From Symbiodinium natans (lineage: Eukaryota; Sar; Dinophyceae; Suessiales; Symbiodiniaceae): 64,000 nucleotides of DNA. The notes beneath the pieces were generated by a model. That model saw only the letters and a list, made by a program, of their open reading frames with translations, had not been told where the DNA came from and did not search any database. A program made the translations under genes and the position numbers. Below, one piece after another: positions 33,120 through 44,780 of the stretch; positions within the stretch are counted from its first letter, which is position 1, and each line of letters begins with the position of its first letter. The DNA lies in contig CAJNDS010001657.1 in the NCBI GenBank assembly GCA_905221605.1, positions 402,144 through 466,143 on the forward strand. Direction: 5' to 3'.

Positions 33120-33648
33120 GGCAGATCATCGCAGCTTGGGGAAGTTCGGTTCATCAGGGGTCAGAAGCCTACACCAAACGCCCACAGTGGGGCGCATGTG
33201 ACAACTTTTGGCACAATCTGACCACCCAGATCAATCCAACACAGTTGGGCCTTGAGAGAAATGATTCACTTCAGTATTCCCTACCCTTGCAGCTACCTTA
33301 CGTAGGTGCCGTTTTCAGGCAGGTCATTTTTCAGATGCTTCGAAGGTGGGCACTCCAGGGATCTCTCTGGAAAAATAAGGGGAAAGTCGGGGCTGGTAGG
33401 TTTGCAGGTTCCGGGTTGCGCTGGGCGCTGGCTGGCACTTTTCACCTCGGAGGATGTTCAAGGCGGATGCAGGAGATGCACCTGCAAGCCGGAGGGTAAG
33501 ACAGATGCTGTTTGTCGTAGTCTGCCGGGCGAGGTGGCAGGGCTACGTGGCTCCAGCAGGATCTGCTATCACGAAAGCAGCGTAAGTAGTTAAGATAGGT
33601 GTGCCCAGGCTGCGGCCAATGCAACTTCTGGGCAAAGGCTCCACTGAG

Positions 33649-33732
33649 GCGTGGACCGACTGCGACGGCTGCATCATCCCAACGAGCTCCTCAAGCAGAC
33701 TAACTTCGAGGGACTTCCTGTTGTGACACTTG
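33649..33732 (+). CDS. Possible short plus-strand exon
   Basis: After CACTGAG the plus frame reads VDRLRRLHHPNELLKQTNFE, then GLPVVTLE. Protein-like, but without further linked exons. Confidence 0.25.
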
Positions 33733-35386
33733 AGTCACATCGAAAACTATCGTGCAAAGGACCCCCACTGCAACATGCGACAGCATGCGACCTCGATCGT
33801 CATCCATGCGCCGGCGCCGCCGACTGTGGCTTCCAACTCACCGGTCCTGCAAAAAGGACAGGCACAACACATGTGGCGTGCACAGGCTCCACACGAAGCG
33901 CAAGCTTCCGTGTAGAGTCAAAGGCATCGAGCCAAGAGGTTGCCAACATCCTCCTTTAGGGCTTTCAGGGCGAGGCTGGGGGTTTCCCAGCGAAAAAACC
34001 CTTCAGAGTTTACTGCTTCGGGATTCTCAACATCTACTTGAGCCAGCATCTCCCCCATCTGCTTTCAAGACGCATTCTTACACCACTTCAACCCCACAGA
34101 ACCGCAGGACCATGAGACCAAACATCAGAGGACCGCAAGACCACCCCGGACCAGGGGACTCCAGGACCGCCCGCATCGCCCGCATCGCCCGCCACAACCG
34201 GAAGCCCGAGAAACTTTAAGTGCCTGCAAGATCCTGAAAGTGCCTACGCCTTAAACCCGAGTTCAAGACCCAAAGAAAGCCCGCCCCCTACCCCCTGATC
34301 ACAAAGTGCTCCTTGGGCTCAGCTGCATGGACACTCGCTGGGTTCCAAAGAGGTAGCTGCCGGGGCCCAGCCGGCAGAAGAGCGCCTGACCAGATACCGT
34401 GCAGCCTTGGGGGTTCAAGTCGGAGAACCAAACTTCCAGTGCCCCTGTGCACAGTACGGGCTTCTAAGATACCTAGAGGTTGAGAGCGAGCCCTTCGAAG
34501 CTTGCACGCAATGAAGATGAAAACTCGCTAACCGCTGCCTTGCTGGCGCTGTTCTTCGGCTGGTTGGCGAACTCCGCAACCTTGCAGAGCAAGGCTGCTG
34601 TGTGATCTAGGCGTTAACCAGTCCAGTCTCCATATGGAATCATGCCCACAACTCAGTTGGCGGAATTTGCGGCTGCCAATGCACGTGGCCGGCATATTCG
34701 TTGGAGTATGGGCTGCCCTGGCCCGCTGCCGCCTTCTCATCGACGGGATCATCTGGGTGAGGCCTCACCAAGTTTCACCAAGTGTTCAAGCTCAGTGACC
34801 CGTAGTAGCAGCCATAGCATTCTCAAGCACAGGTGCAGAGGATGCAGACAATGGAAAAGCTTGCAGAAAAACTCAACACGGCCTGTAGGCTTCCGCCAGG
34901 AGCACTGTGGAGATGGCTGCAGGGAGGTTTATGGAGGCGAGGCCTCTCGGCAAAGCATCGGTGTAACATGAAGAGGTTGTGCACGTCACTGGGTAAAGGA
35001 CAACCAATATTGTACTGTTGTAGAGCCACCTGTCACCTGCGCAACATGGCATGCACCAGAAGAACGGCACGGCATTTACAATCCGCACCCCGGCAAAGCC
35101 CACTCTCTGTGAATCTCTGAGTCCGGCTGGGGGTTACAACCACAATCCTGAACGTCTCGCCCGGAAAATTTTGCCAGCGAGCTTTTGGCCAAATTTCTAC
35201 ACCCGAGACCAAAAAAAGTGTGTTTTTCACAGCAGTTCGCATCTGGCAGCCGATTTCTCAGAGAAAAACGTAGAGGCGCAAAAGGCACTTTGCACCAGCA
35301 GTCCTGCTCATCGACTCTGAGCTTTAAACGCCTGCATCCCAAAATCCCTTTCTCAACACACGGACGAGGAATCTCAACACAAGCTT

Positions 35387-35661
35387 TTGACCCCGCATCC
35401 CTTCTCGCTGGCCTCGCTGGCCTGCAGGCTCCATGGGCATATGGATGGGCCTGGAAACTTTCACAGCAGAAGAACAAAGACTTGCCTAGCCCCGGGGCGT
35501 AGAGAGCCTTCTCACACCTACTTTGCCAAAGGCGCATCAGCTGCCAGCCACGAGGCAAACCTCAAACCTTTTTGGGAGGACACCGTCAAGAATGTCCGTG
35601 TTTCACCCTTCGGTCCCGCTGTCGCCCCAAAGATGCGCATCATCGACATTTGTGGCTCCGT
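35387..35661 (+). CDS. Probable plus-strand exon
   Basis: Plus frame reads SHEANLKPFWEDTVKNVRVS then PFGPAVAPKMRIIDICGS and reaches a TCC|GTGAGT consensus donor at 35661. A TTTTCAG acceptor only 23 nt downstream would give an unusually short intron followed by SHGAAHQQVRVGCVRGGATA and a second donor (CAG|GTCAGT). The frame also stays open without splicing. Function unknown. Confidence 0.4.
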
Positions 35662-35794
35662 GAGTTTCGTGTGTGTTTTCAGAGTCATGGGGCCGCACAT
35701 CAACAGGTCAGGGTCGGCTGCGTCCGGGGAGGGGCCACAGCCAGGTCAGTCACTTGCACGTGCTCAAGCGCAGGGGACATTCACATTTACAAAT

Positions 35795-35880
35795 ACGATG
35801 ATTGTTATGATTGTTATGACTGTTGTGGCTGTTATGGTTGCTATGACTGTCACGATTGTTGCGATTGCTCTGATTGTTAG
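35795..35880. repeat. Degenerate 9-bp repeat GATTGTTAT
   Basis: About nine copies of GA(T/C)TGTTATGATTGTTAT-like units. Frames encode Tyr-Asp-Cys, Ile-Val-Met or Asn-His-Ser rich runs, none taken as real. Confidence 0.85.
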
Positions 35881-36144
35881 GATTGTTGCGAAACTGTCGT
35901 GGCCTTCGGAAGTCTGGGTTAGACGCGAAACTTTTGTCGCTTTTGGACGTCTGGGCTCGCATGGTATTTCACTCAAGCATCCTTTGAGCTTTATTTCTGT
36001 ATTTGTAGTTGTACTTGCGCTTGCACAAGCATTTGCATGTGTACTTGTTTTTGTTTTTGTTCTTGTTGTCGTTGTCGTTGACATAGTCGTTGTCGCTGCA
36101 ACATCGTCATCCTCATCGTCATCCTCATCCCAGTCGTCTGAGCA

Positions 36145-36564
36145 TCGGGGAGTCTGAGAGCCTGCACACTGGTCGGCACCGACAAGTCTGAACGAAACGG
36201 CACAAGGGACTGGGGTCGTAAGAGTGAGAGTAAGGGCCAAAACGAAGACGAAGAAACGCGTTTGGATCACGTCGAAGACAGGAAGGACTTCGAGCCCGGA
36301 GAAGAGGAAGCTAGGAAGAGAGCGAGGGCGAAGACGAAAATATATGGCGCCATAGATCAACAAAACAGCAGCACAAGCAGAGAAGGATGGCCCAGCCGGT
36401 GGAGGGCAAAAGGCTGTGGCTTAGGGGTCCCCCACGAACAAGGCAGGCCGGCGCTGTTGTCCTTAGAGAACCTGAACCCCACGCCGTACAAAAAGTCATG
36501 GTTGGAGGCGCTTATATGTGCCGCGCGAAAGATGAATTCCGCCGGTGAACCCCGAGGTCAGTAG
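36145..36564 (+). CDS. Probable charged plus-strand exon
   Basis: About 140 open codons reading TDKSERNGTRDWGRKSESKG, then QNEDEETRLDHVEDRKDFEP and GEEEARKRARAKTKIYGAID, ending in TGA. Dense alternating acidic and basic residues suggest a disordered or coiled segment, perhaps nuclear. No family recognised. An acidic minus frame covers part of it. Confidence 0.4.
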   Translation, partial: SGSLRACTLVGTDKSERNGTRDWGRKSESKGQNEDEETRLDHVEDRKDFEPGEEEARKRARAKTKIYGAIDQQNSSTSREGWPSRWRAKGCGLGVPHEQGRPALLSLENLNPTPYKKSWLEALICAARKMNSAGEPRGQ

Positions 36565-36930
36565 GCAGCCCCGTTATAGACACACATCTGTATATAGAGA
36601 TACATAACTCCAAACCATGAGACTTCTCCTAGGGCCCGCGCTCTCCCCCCGCCGATGCCGTCTGAAGCGCCCGGCCACCTGGCGCCTGGTGAGCCCAAGG
36701 AGGGAAAAGAAAAAAATGATGCCCGAAAGGATTGAGGATTGGGGCTCGGTTTTTTCCGCTTTAGGGGCGGTGGTGGAGCCCCAGTGTCCCCAAGACCGCC
36801 CAACACATGGTCACAAGTGCTGATGCATGCTGCAAATCCGAACATCTTTACTCTCAACCCCACATCTTATGACTAACAGTACCCGACGCAGCCGCGCTCG
36901 CCTTGCTGACCAGCTGGCCTGAAGTGCCAC

Positions 36931-37160
36931 CTGCAAGGTTCGCAACATGCTGCTGCCCTCGACTCGAGGACAGAAAGCACCGAGATAGATCCAGATCTTC
37001 TCAGGGGCTTGGTTCGCGGTACTGTCGTTGAAGAAACACTTCAAAGGCGCATCTTTTGGTGCAAAGTCGCATACCAGCGTGTATTTGGGGCGAAGATTCC
37101 ACGACACAGGTTCAACATGGAGCTTATGCAGCTGTATCTTGATGTGCCACCAAATTGTTG
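36931..37160 (-). CDS. Probable exon, 76 codons
   Basis: Flanked by CTGCAG|CA and CAG|GTGGCA. It reads IWWHIKIQLHKLHVEPVSWN, then KYTLVCDFAPKDAPLKCFF and EKIWIYLGAFCPRVEGSSML. An upstream frame at 37170-37274 (ISHMQVHLLKPHVTFVGKAH) may belong to the same gene. Not recognised. Confidence 0.45.
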
Positions 37161-37313
37161 CTGCAGGTAGATGTGGCGCAGGTTCATGTACGGACATGTC
37201 TGATTCTTGGCGTGGGCTTTGCCAACAAAGGTCACATGTGGCTTCAAAAGGTGGACTTGCATGTGTGAAATCATGTTTCCGCCAGCGAGTGAAGCCCGAC
37301 CCGTTCGTGTTCT

Positions 37314-37560
37314 TCAGTCAGCCGCACTGCTCGAGTGGAAGCCTGTACTTGGGGAATGACGTGACTTAACTACGTGCCGAGCGGGACATTGTCTCAGGTC
37401 GGGTGGCGGAAGTGCTGGCAAGCACAGTGAATTCGGAAGATTCTTTGAGAGGAGGTTCACGGACCACTTGATAGTGCTGCGAAAATATGCCTCAAGCGCA
37501 TAGATGTATCGCACGCAATGGTGATGTACAGCAACACGACGCTGACGTAAATATCATCGT
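37314..37560 (-). CDS. Possible exon, two competing frames
   Basis: One frame reads RYIYALEAYFRSTIKWSVNL then LSKNLPNSLCLPALPPPDLR. The other reads DDIYVSVVLLYITIACDTSM, which looks like a membrane helix. Both are on the minus strand; no splice site decides between them. Confidence 0.3.
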
Positions 37561-37718
37561 GCTTTTTGCGTGTTTGCATGTAATACCAAAACGTCCAACA
37601 TCTTTGTACCATAGAATGTACAAAAGAGCAAAAACGCTTTGAATAGAAAAGTTTTGGGCATTATCTAAACAAGCATGGACGCTTTTGGCACAGCGTGACT
37701 TGCTCCAGGCTCGTCAAT

Positions 37719-37964
37719 CTATCTTGGGCCGTATGATGATGAAGAAAGCCTAAATGCCAGCGTTTTTTTGGGCGTTTTCGCAAAGGCCTGAACACTTGTG
37801 ACAGCACGTCTGTTCCAGAAAGGTGAAACATGCTTGTGCTGTGTGTGCAAGAACGCTGTAAATACTGATGGGATGTGGGGCATGTTGGCCAAAGGCATGA
37901 ATGCGTATGACAGCGCCTCTTCTTCCAGATTCTTGTGCTGTCTGTTGTAAAGTAGAAGAAACAA
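37719..37964 (-). CDS. Possible exon
   Basis: Minus frame reads KNLEEEALSYAFMPLANMPH then IPSVFTAFLHTQHKHVSPFW, preceded by ACAGACAG. A second minus frame is also open. Confidence 0.3.
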   Translation of the reverse strand: MFLLLYNRQHKNLEEEALSYAFMPLANMPHIPSVFTAFLHTQHKHVSPFWNRRAVTSVQAFAKTPKKTLAFRLSSSSYGPR

Positions 37965-38776
37965 CGCTGCAACTACTAGTACCAGTGGACATGGAAGCCA
38001 CGTAAATGGATGCTCTTACCCTCACCCCACACGTACGGAAACGTCTCGTCATGCTACATAGCAAGTTTCGACAGGGATCGACAACGACCGATCTGAGGAG
38101 GTGAACGTGAAATGTCTGCAAACTGTGCCCAATAACGAACACATGCGTAAACAACGAGAAATGTCATGCGTATGGTTTGTGCGCATGCTTAATTCCTTGA
38201 ACCACGGGAGACCTTTCGAGGGCGAAGGTGAACGCAGTGCCGCTTCCTCAGCAGGTTCAGGCAGCCCTCTCACAATATGTCGAACAGCATATCACGCAGG
38301 TGACATTCAAACAATGGCGCTGCGGCGTGGATCAGCGTTATGAGAAGGACAAACTGTTGCGTCCAGCATATGTCGAAGCTAGTATCTCTCCCGAACGTCA
38401 AACGTGAACCCTCCGGACTCTCACACGATGAACACGCAGCTTCAAAATAAAAGGAAGCTCCGAGTTTCTAATTCTAAGAGCTGACCAGAAGCTCCGAAGC
38501 CCGAACAAGCCGTAAGCTGAAACTTCACCAAGCGGCTGCATCCTGGAGGAGCCGCGAGCCATGTGACTCTGGACCCCTGGCACACAAGTGACTTTGGGAC
38601 TTTGGGGGCCAAAAGGTCTCAAGCTTGCAGCCCTCCGCGAGAGAGCGGAGGTGATAGAAAGTGTTACCACCAAACCTCTCTCCTCCCACGACCACTGAAC
38701 CCTACAGAGGTACTTGCAGGACACCGTCCTTCGAGATGCGAAAAGGCCAGAGCCCAGTAGCTCCTGCAGCCGAGAC

Positions 38777-39031
38777 TTAGGCTTCAGCACAGGCACTGTG
38801 GGCTTGGAAGTTGAGGTTTTGGTGCCTAGGCCGCTTGGGCTTGGAGTGGCTGAGGGGATGTTGTTGCGTTGGTCTTTTGATTATGAAGACCTGGGGGCAC
38901 AAGCCCCTGTCGAAACGGTGTTGTCTACTTAACATAAACAAACTTGCCATCACATCAAAACCATTGCAAGTACCATAGTTTTCTGCATCCACATCAATCC
39001 AAACTTGTTCCGAAAGCGACACTACTTGCAA
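38777..39031 (-). CDS. Probable exon
   Basis: Minus frame reads VSLSEQVWIDVDAENYGTCN then GFDVMASLFM and meets a GTTAAG donor-type site near 38932. Beyond that the frame continues RGLCPQVFIIKR. Protein-like; not recognised. Confidence 0.4.
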   Translation of the reverse strand: MQVVSLSEQVWIDVDAENYGTCNGFDVMASLFMLSRQHRFDRGLCPQVFIIKRPTQQHPLSHSKPKRPRHQNLNFQAHSACAEA

Positions 39032-39365
39032 AATTTTTTAACAATCCTCATGCAAAAGCACACCGTGAAATTCCAACTGCACGTATGCTCGACTGCTACG
39101 ACGCCGACGACGACCACGACGAGGACGCCACAACTGCCCTAGGCTCGCCAGCGCAGTCAGCAAGGGTCCTCGATTTGGTACGCGTGGAGTTTGGTTTCGC
39201 TGGCGTGGACCTGAACGGAACACTCTCGGGCTGATTGCCAGCAGGGTCATGAGCACTGCGCAACTGCCACGCGATGCCTACTCGCATGAATAGCACAGGA
39301 GTCTTTCGAAGCCCCTACTGAAAGTTCTCATGCGCGACTGACCATGTCTACTTTTGCCGAGGGTC

Positions 39366-39881
39366 TCACAGGTTTTGGGGCATGGTTCTCTGAACCTCCT
39401 CAGCAATGGCATACAAACGTGCATAGGCCTCACGTCCTCTTATCGTGAAGCCATCGGCGGCGCGAGCAGGACGTAGTTGGAGGACTTGCGCTATTGGTTT
39501 CGTCACAAGTGCCGTGCAAGGGGTCCAGTTCCCACGCAGTTCCGCGTCAGGGAGAGGGGGGGTAGGCTGGAAGGGATTGGAGGCTGTCCTTCTTGAAACG
39601 ACAGCGTGCCAAGTTTTCACAAAGCCATGCCCGCGGCCCATCTTCCAGCGTGCACACTGTTTGGCATAGGTGTCGAGTTCGGAGATGCCGGGGCCTTCTG
39701 GGGAAGTGTTCGTCTCCAATTTCGTGAAGCGATCTCTTTCTGCATGGCTCCCGGCATCCTCTCCATTGTCTTCGTCGCTCTTTGCCGTGTGCCCTGTCTG
39801 GCCTAATCGGTCCCAGTGTCGCTTCGGGCTCTTAGCTTCAAAGCTTGCAGCTCCAAGAGCAGATTTTTCTTTAGAGCGCAA
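39366..39881 (-). CDS. Probable exon or short gene, 3' end with stop
   Basis: A 171-codon minus frame. The first half is charged (KSDEDNGEDAGSHAERDRF), the second reads TYAKQCARWKMGRGHGFVKT then RPARAADGFTIRGREAYARL and YAIAEEVQRTMPQNL before TGA. Start not defined. No family recognised. Confidence 0.45.
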   Translation of the reverse strand: MRSKEKSALGAASFEAKSPKRHWDRLGQTGHTAKSDEDNGEDAGSHAERDRFTKLETNTSPEGPGISELDTYAKQCARWKMGRGHGFVKTWHAVVSRRTASNPFQPTPPLPDAELRGNWTPCTALVTKPIAQVLQLRPARAADGFTIRGREAYARLYAIAEEVQRTMPQNL

Positions 39882-39989
39882 CAGGGAGCCCCTTTTGCAT
39901 GCGACAAGTTTGCATCATGCCAAGCCATTTTGCACATGAGAACTTTCACAAAAGGATTGCTGTGACAAGGTTTTCTAGCGTGCACTTTC

Positions 39990-41110
39990 TATCACTTTCT
40001 GAAGTGTCAGTGCCGGCTCCAATGTTCACGTTTTTGCATGCCGAGCTCTGCCTGATCCGTCATGTCGTGGATGATTTGGTCCTGATGGACAAAGCGTCAC
40101 AAGAGGAGACTGTTCCACTTAGCGTGGATTGTTGTTTTCCGGATTGGACCCACCCACCCCTGCAAATGTCTCGGGCCCCCCTAAATCACACATCCGCGCT
40201 CGGTGGAAAACTATGCAACAGATGATGCCGAAATCAAGACTCCTAATACCCTGTAGCCACATGCGCGAATGGATGGTGGCACCCTTAACACCGCGGTACA
40301 ATCTAGTCAGCCAGACGGTCTGCCAGACAATTTGGCAGACGATAGTGGCTTCAGGGTTTGAAGATGCTTGAGGACCACTCAGGACGACTGACTTGGAGGT
40401 GGGCGTTCAGGGGCTTAGGGTGGCAGGATGGGCTTTCTTTATGGTTTTTCGGGCTTTGCCCGAAAGCCCCCCGCCTTGAAGGTGTTGCTCTGGGCCATGC
40501 CCCGCAGGGTGGCATCCGCCTGTGCCAAGCGCGCGCTCAGGTCTGCCACCTCCCGCATCGTCGCCGAGGGATTCGGGAGTGGGGGTCTTCTTGTGGGGGG
40601 CTTATAGGGTGGCTTAGGGACCCAGCGGTTCGAGTTCAGGGTTATCAGGGTGTTGAGCCCTGTGGGCCCCGGTGAAAACCCTCAACCTCAATTTGGTCAT
40701 GGCAGAACTGGAAAGATTTAGAATTCGAACAAGCGCTTCAAGAGACACAGGTTTTAGTGAGTTCAGTGTTTCATCTCTAGACCACGAGAATCCCAAACTT
40801 AGCTACGCAGCAGCCATTTCTGCGGCCGCCAATGTTGGCCTCGCCTGCTGCTGCAGCTCTGCGGCAGTCGTTTCGTGGCGGCGGCTAATCGCCTGGAACA
40901 TCCCTAGCCCTGTTGCTGTTCTACTAGAGTTGCCAACGCACATGCAGCTGTTGGTCAAGCCAATGTGAGTAGACCCCTGGACATGATTCTGAGCTGCCCT
41001 CAAGGGGCCCTGAAACCTGACGAGAAGGGCTTAGAAGGTGCTGGGCTTCTTTGTACAGCACTGAGTACAACCGGAGTAGATCCTTACTCTACTGCAGCTC
41101 CTGACACTAC
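39990..41110. other. Little supportable; one weak ORF
   Basis: A minus frame at 40803-41003 reads GMFQAISRRHETTAAELQQQ then ARPTLAAAEMAAA, which may be an exon. Open plus frames at 40358-40675 are repeat-like (GGGCTTAGGG, GGGTTTTTCGGGCTTTGCCC). No other feature. Confidence 0.35.
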
Positions 41111-41192
41111 AGTAACATGAGTTGACATGGATTCGCGGTGGCTTTGGGGTTTGCAAACAAAACATCTTCCAGCGTGCCATGACATGCCGACG

Positions 41193-41339
41193 TCAAGGCT
41201 TCAAAGGAAGCATGGCCTGCTGCTTCACAAAGCGGCGGTCGCGCTCAGCGATCTCCCCCTGCCACACAGCAGACCCATGCATCCACACTTTCTGATGGTG
41301 GAACCCCTGAACCTCGCCCAAGCTCCGATGCCGATTCAT
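41193..41339 (-). CDS. Short minus-strand ORF or exon, 48 residues
   Basis: From ATG to TGA it reads MNRHRSLGEVQGFHHQKVWM, then AVWQGEIAERDRRFVKQQAM and LPLKP. A CCATCAG|AAAGTG site could be the true exon start, since the first part (GGTTCAGGGGTTC) resembles intron-type sequence. Not recognised. Confidence 0.35.
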   Translation of the reverse strand: MNRHRSLGEVQGFHHQKVWMHGSAVWQGEIAERDRRFVKQQAMLPLKP

Positions 41340-41539
41340 CTACACATGCTCTCGTGAGATGCCAGGGCCTTCAATCCCAACAACTGCGCGCTCGATGATG
41401 TGGGGACACTGCAAGTGTACTGCTGCAACTTGGGGGGTCTGGGGGGGTTTAAGGACAGCTTCCTGGAGATCCTGGACCAGCTGCTGCGCTGTGCGACCTG
41501 AGGGTGTTCCGCTTGACTGCAGCTACTGCAAGTGAAACA

Positions 41540-41770
41540 AAAGATGAGCCTGTGGGCCTCTGAGCCTCTGAGCCTCTGAGCCCTCTGAGCCTCAGCGATG
41601 TGGGGCTGAAAAGCCCAAGCAAGCTGGAGACCCCAAGGCCTTCGCCCCTAACTGCTAAAACGTTGTAGCCACTCAGGACACTATAGCTGCTGCAGCCACT
41701 ATATCACTGTAGCTACAAGAGCAACGAGCACTGTAGCCACAAGAGCCACTATCGCCAACGTCCTGAACCC
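41540..41770. repeat. GAGCCTCT and CTGTAGCCACAAGAGC short repeats
   Basis: GCCTCTGA is repeated 4-5 times at 41555-41595. ACTGTAGC(T/C)ACAAGAGC-like units recur at 41665-41760. Confidence 0.75.
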
Positions 41771-42959
41771 TTGACCATTCTCCGAATGCTTCTCAGCGGC
41801 AATCATGCTGCCAGGTGCCCATCTCCTCCTGCTCACGGGTGTCAGGTTCTAGGCTGGAGGTTCAGCAGGGTTTAGGGACAGGTCCTGACCCATGTTCTTA
41901 CCGCCCTGCTGGCGACAAACCTGAAAGGCAATACTTGCAGATGACGCGAAGGTGGGCGATGCATCATTTCACCCCTCAGAGCTTCATGGCATTACATGTC
42001 TCTCTCCAAACATGAACACTTATTATCCCCCCTCACACGACTGCCTGCTACCGCTTTTGGGTCATCTTTGCCCGCGAGGTGTCTCTCGCTTGGGCACACA
42101 CGCCTTTGGGAACTTAAAAAACTCGTAAATCTCAATAACCGTAAACAGCACATTTGCTGGGTGGCCTGGATCTTTGCCAGCTTGGAGGTAGCTGCCTCTG
42201 CAGTCGCCCGACCCTCGCGTCGGGTATGCTCCACCTGCAAAAGGCAGAAAAACGTCTCGTGCATAAGTTCACAGGCTCAGAGCGCCGGGTGTCAAAACGT
42301 TTTGGTATTGGGAGTTCAGGAGTTGTGTGGCCATAGCGCTCAGGGTTGCATGGCCGGGCAAAGAGTTGTTTATCAAGCTCTGTACATTGTCTGCATAGTT
42401 CATGCAGTTCCTTTATGGGAAGTGTTCAGTTTTTTGTCCCTCCCTCTCGCTTGCCACAAACGGCAAGAATACGGGGCCGTTAGGCTGCAGGGCCGGTGCG
42501 GCTTCCGCCGCTTTCGCCCAAGCGCCACACGCAGTCTGGATCCAAGGCACGCTTAGCGAGAGCGCGGGCTGACTACGGGATTCGGGGAGGCAGCTTCCTG
42601 CATAAGAACGGAAGTTCCGAATCTGGCCACGGTCCCGGTTGCCCCCTTCTCAACTTTTCCCGAGTTGCTGGTCCTCATTCGCACACAGGGACTAGATAAG
42701 CTTCTCCCGACCCACCCGGTGTCAAGTCAGCCCCTCCCTTGTAGCACACAGAAATCGCAAGGGCACATAGCTTTTGTGAGCGTTGGCGCCTTCTACAAAA
42801 ACTGCCGCAGGAGCTGTGCACAGGGGCTTGAGAGGCCTTGAAACAGCACTTGCAAACAGTTTTGAGCAGCCAAACTGCAAGGGCACATGGTTTCAGGGCC
42901 CATGCACGGGAGAGCATCCCAGATATCGGTCGGAGGCGGAGGTACCCACTGAACCCTTC

Positions 42960-43060
42960 CAGAGTTGCCTTCTCAACCCCGACCCATCTCGAGCCGAACA
43001 CGGGGGTACCCATCCCTGCAAGCTCCCCCATCTCGAGCCGAACGACAGAACAGGGGAATC
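42960..43060. repeat. CCCATCTCGAGCCGAAC repeat
   Basis: (C)CCATCTCGAGCCGAAC occurs at about 42983 and 43027, and TGCAAGGGCACAT(A/G)G occurs at about 42756 and 42885. The long minus ORF over this area (42675-43133) spans these repeats and I do not call it. Confidence 0.6.
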
Positions 43061-43176
43061 CGCGAGGCCCGCGCGAGTTTGCGCGAGGCCCAACGAAAGC
43101 TATCCCAAACATCATGCTGGGACTGGCTATCACACTGGTAGTGGCGACTTTGCCTCACCGCTGCCGAGCATTCATC

Positions 43177-43212
43177 GCAGAGACCCCTTTCATCGCAGAG
43201 ACCCCTTTCATG
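43177..43212. repeat. 20-bp direct repeat
   Basis: TTCATCGCAGAGACCCC occurs twice in tandem. Confidence 0.85.
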
Positions 43213-43255
43213 CCTGCTAAAATTTTAAGATGTCTAACACACTATTTGCTGATCT

Positions 43256-44780
43256 TTATAGCCTCTCCACCCATCTCAAGGGTCCTGTAAGGATCAGTCT
43301 GGTGGCCTGCTCTTCGAGCTCGATGATGCGCTTCATCTTGGTGGAAATGTTTGCTGCGAGCTCCTCCAACTCTGGTCAGCTGCTGCTGCTACCAATGCGG
43401 TAACAACACAAAAACTGCCTGGACACTGAGCAGCAAAGACAACAGCACGCCCAGAGCAAAAACAATCTCGGTCATCCCGGCCCCGCCGGAGGCCACGGGA
43501 ACATCCGCAGAACCCCGCAGCAGCTCCTTCACTTCTCGCCGCTTTTCAGTGATGCTGCCCTGCGCCTCCTGCCAAAACTGCCAAAAGTAGGCCAAGAGGC
43601 ATGTCTTGTTGGCAACTGGCTAGACAAACGGCCCCAGACGCATGGACCACGCAGACGTTCGACCCCTGCCTGCAGCTGCACCTGGAGGTCGTCCACTTGG
43701 CCTCGCAGCTCCTGGTGCCATCGTGAGGGCGCTGGAGGCGTTGCGGGGGGGCACTTCTAGGGCATTTGAGCAGTCGCCTCGTTCTCTCGTGCCAACGTCG
43801 AAGCGTCTTGCTTCATTCGCAGAGAGTCGTGGAACATCTGGATGGCCTCTGCCGAACAAACATGTGTGCGAACCGGTCGTGCGAGCGAGCATCCTGAATT
43901 AGAGTCGAGGGCGCGCCTGCGCTCCCAGCTGCAGCGCAGGCGCATCAGCCATCTGCGGGTCCAGAGCCTCCAGGCTTCGCCGGGGATTCGAGGTCCAGAA
44001 GGGGTAGGTTTCAACAATCTGGGGTTCAGGGATGTTTAGGGTTTAGGCGGTTTTAGGGCTTGAAGCCGATTTGGACAGTCTTGGGTCGCGCATGAGATTT
44101 TGCGAGGGGGGAAGCCAAAATCTCGCCAACGCGCAGCATTCGAGCATTCGATACTGGAAGGGATTGATACCAAGTGCCTCTGCGGTATCTCTCAGGAGAC
44201 TGCTCAGCTGGAGCAGTGGAATGATTCTGTTCCCCGCTCGGCCCCCGAAACAAGCCCATGCCCTGCCTGGACAGCTGCTAGCTGCTTCTCTTTCGCCAAG
44301 AGGAGCTGCTCTACTTGGGCCTGACAGGCGCGACGACCAGCCATGGCCCACACCCAAAGTTGGGAGCCTCTGCCGCCGTCCCAAACCCCCAGGGCCTAAG
44401 GTAGCAGAATGCTCTCAAAAGAATGCGTACCTTCGATGCCCTTAGATCAAAAGGTACAAAACTTGAAAACAGCATGTGCAGCGAAGGAGGTCTTATGGAG
44501 TGACATGCCCACTCCATGAATCTGTACCCACGCATCCCGAGCTGTCGCCTTTTCAGACCGAAGTTCCTCCAGCTTTTGTTGTGCCTGCCGCGAACAGTGC
44601 ATGTTTCGGGAGCCCGAGCCCTTGTGCGGGCATTTCTTTGGGCTCGCTGTTGGCGGAGGGGGCTGCTCTACATAGAAGGCCTCCCAAAGGGAAAAAAAAC
44701 TTGTGAGGCTGAGGATGGCTCTTTGTATGGATATGGGACCTGGTGGAAAGAAACTTGACATAGACGTCATTCAGAGCTTG
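43256..44780 (-). CDS. Probable coiled-coil protein gene, seven or more exons
   Basis: Successive minus-strand segments are all heptad-rich: about 44500-44600 (QAQQKLEELRSEKATARDAW), 44255-44330 (QVEQLLLAKEKQLAAVQAG), 44130-44220 (IIPLLQLSSLLRDTAEALGI), 43920-43975 (SLEALDPQMADAPALQLGAQ), 43770-43850 (AIQMFHDSLRMKQDASTLAR), 43640-43725 (WHQELRGQVDDLQVQLQAGV), 43470-43595 (FWQFWQEAQGSITEKRREVK, ELLRGSADVP). The last exon is 43256-43371 (LEELAANISTKMKRIIELEE, stop TAA). No enzymatic motif seen. A structural or tethering protein is an inference; exon borders are mostly approximate. Confidence 0.55.

Noticed and set aside
35662-35684. 23-nt GT-AG intron
   Set aside because: Good donor and acceptor, but much shorter than every other intron placed here, and the frame is open without it; left undecided and not called.
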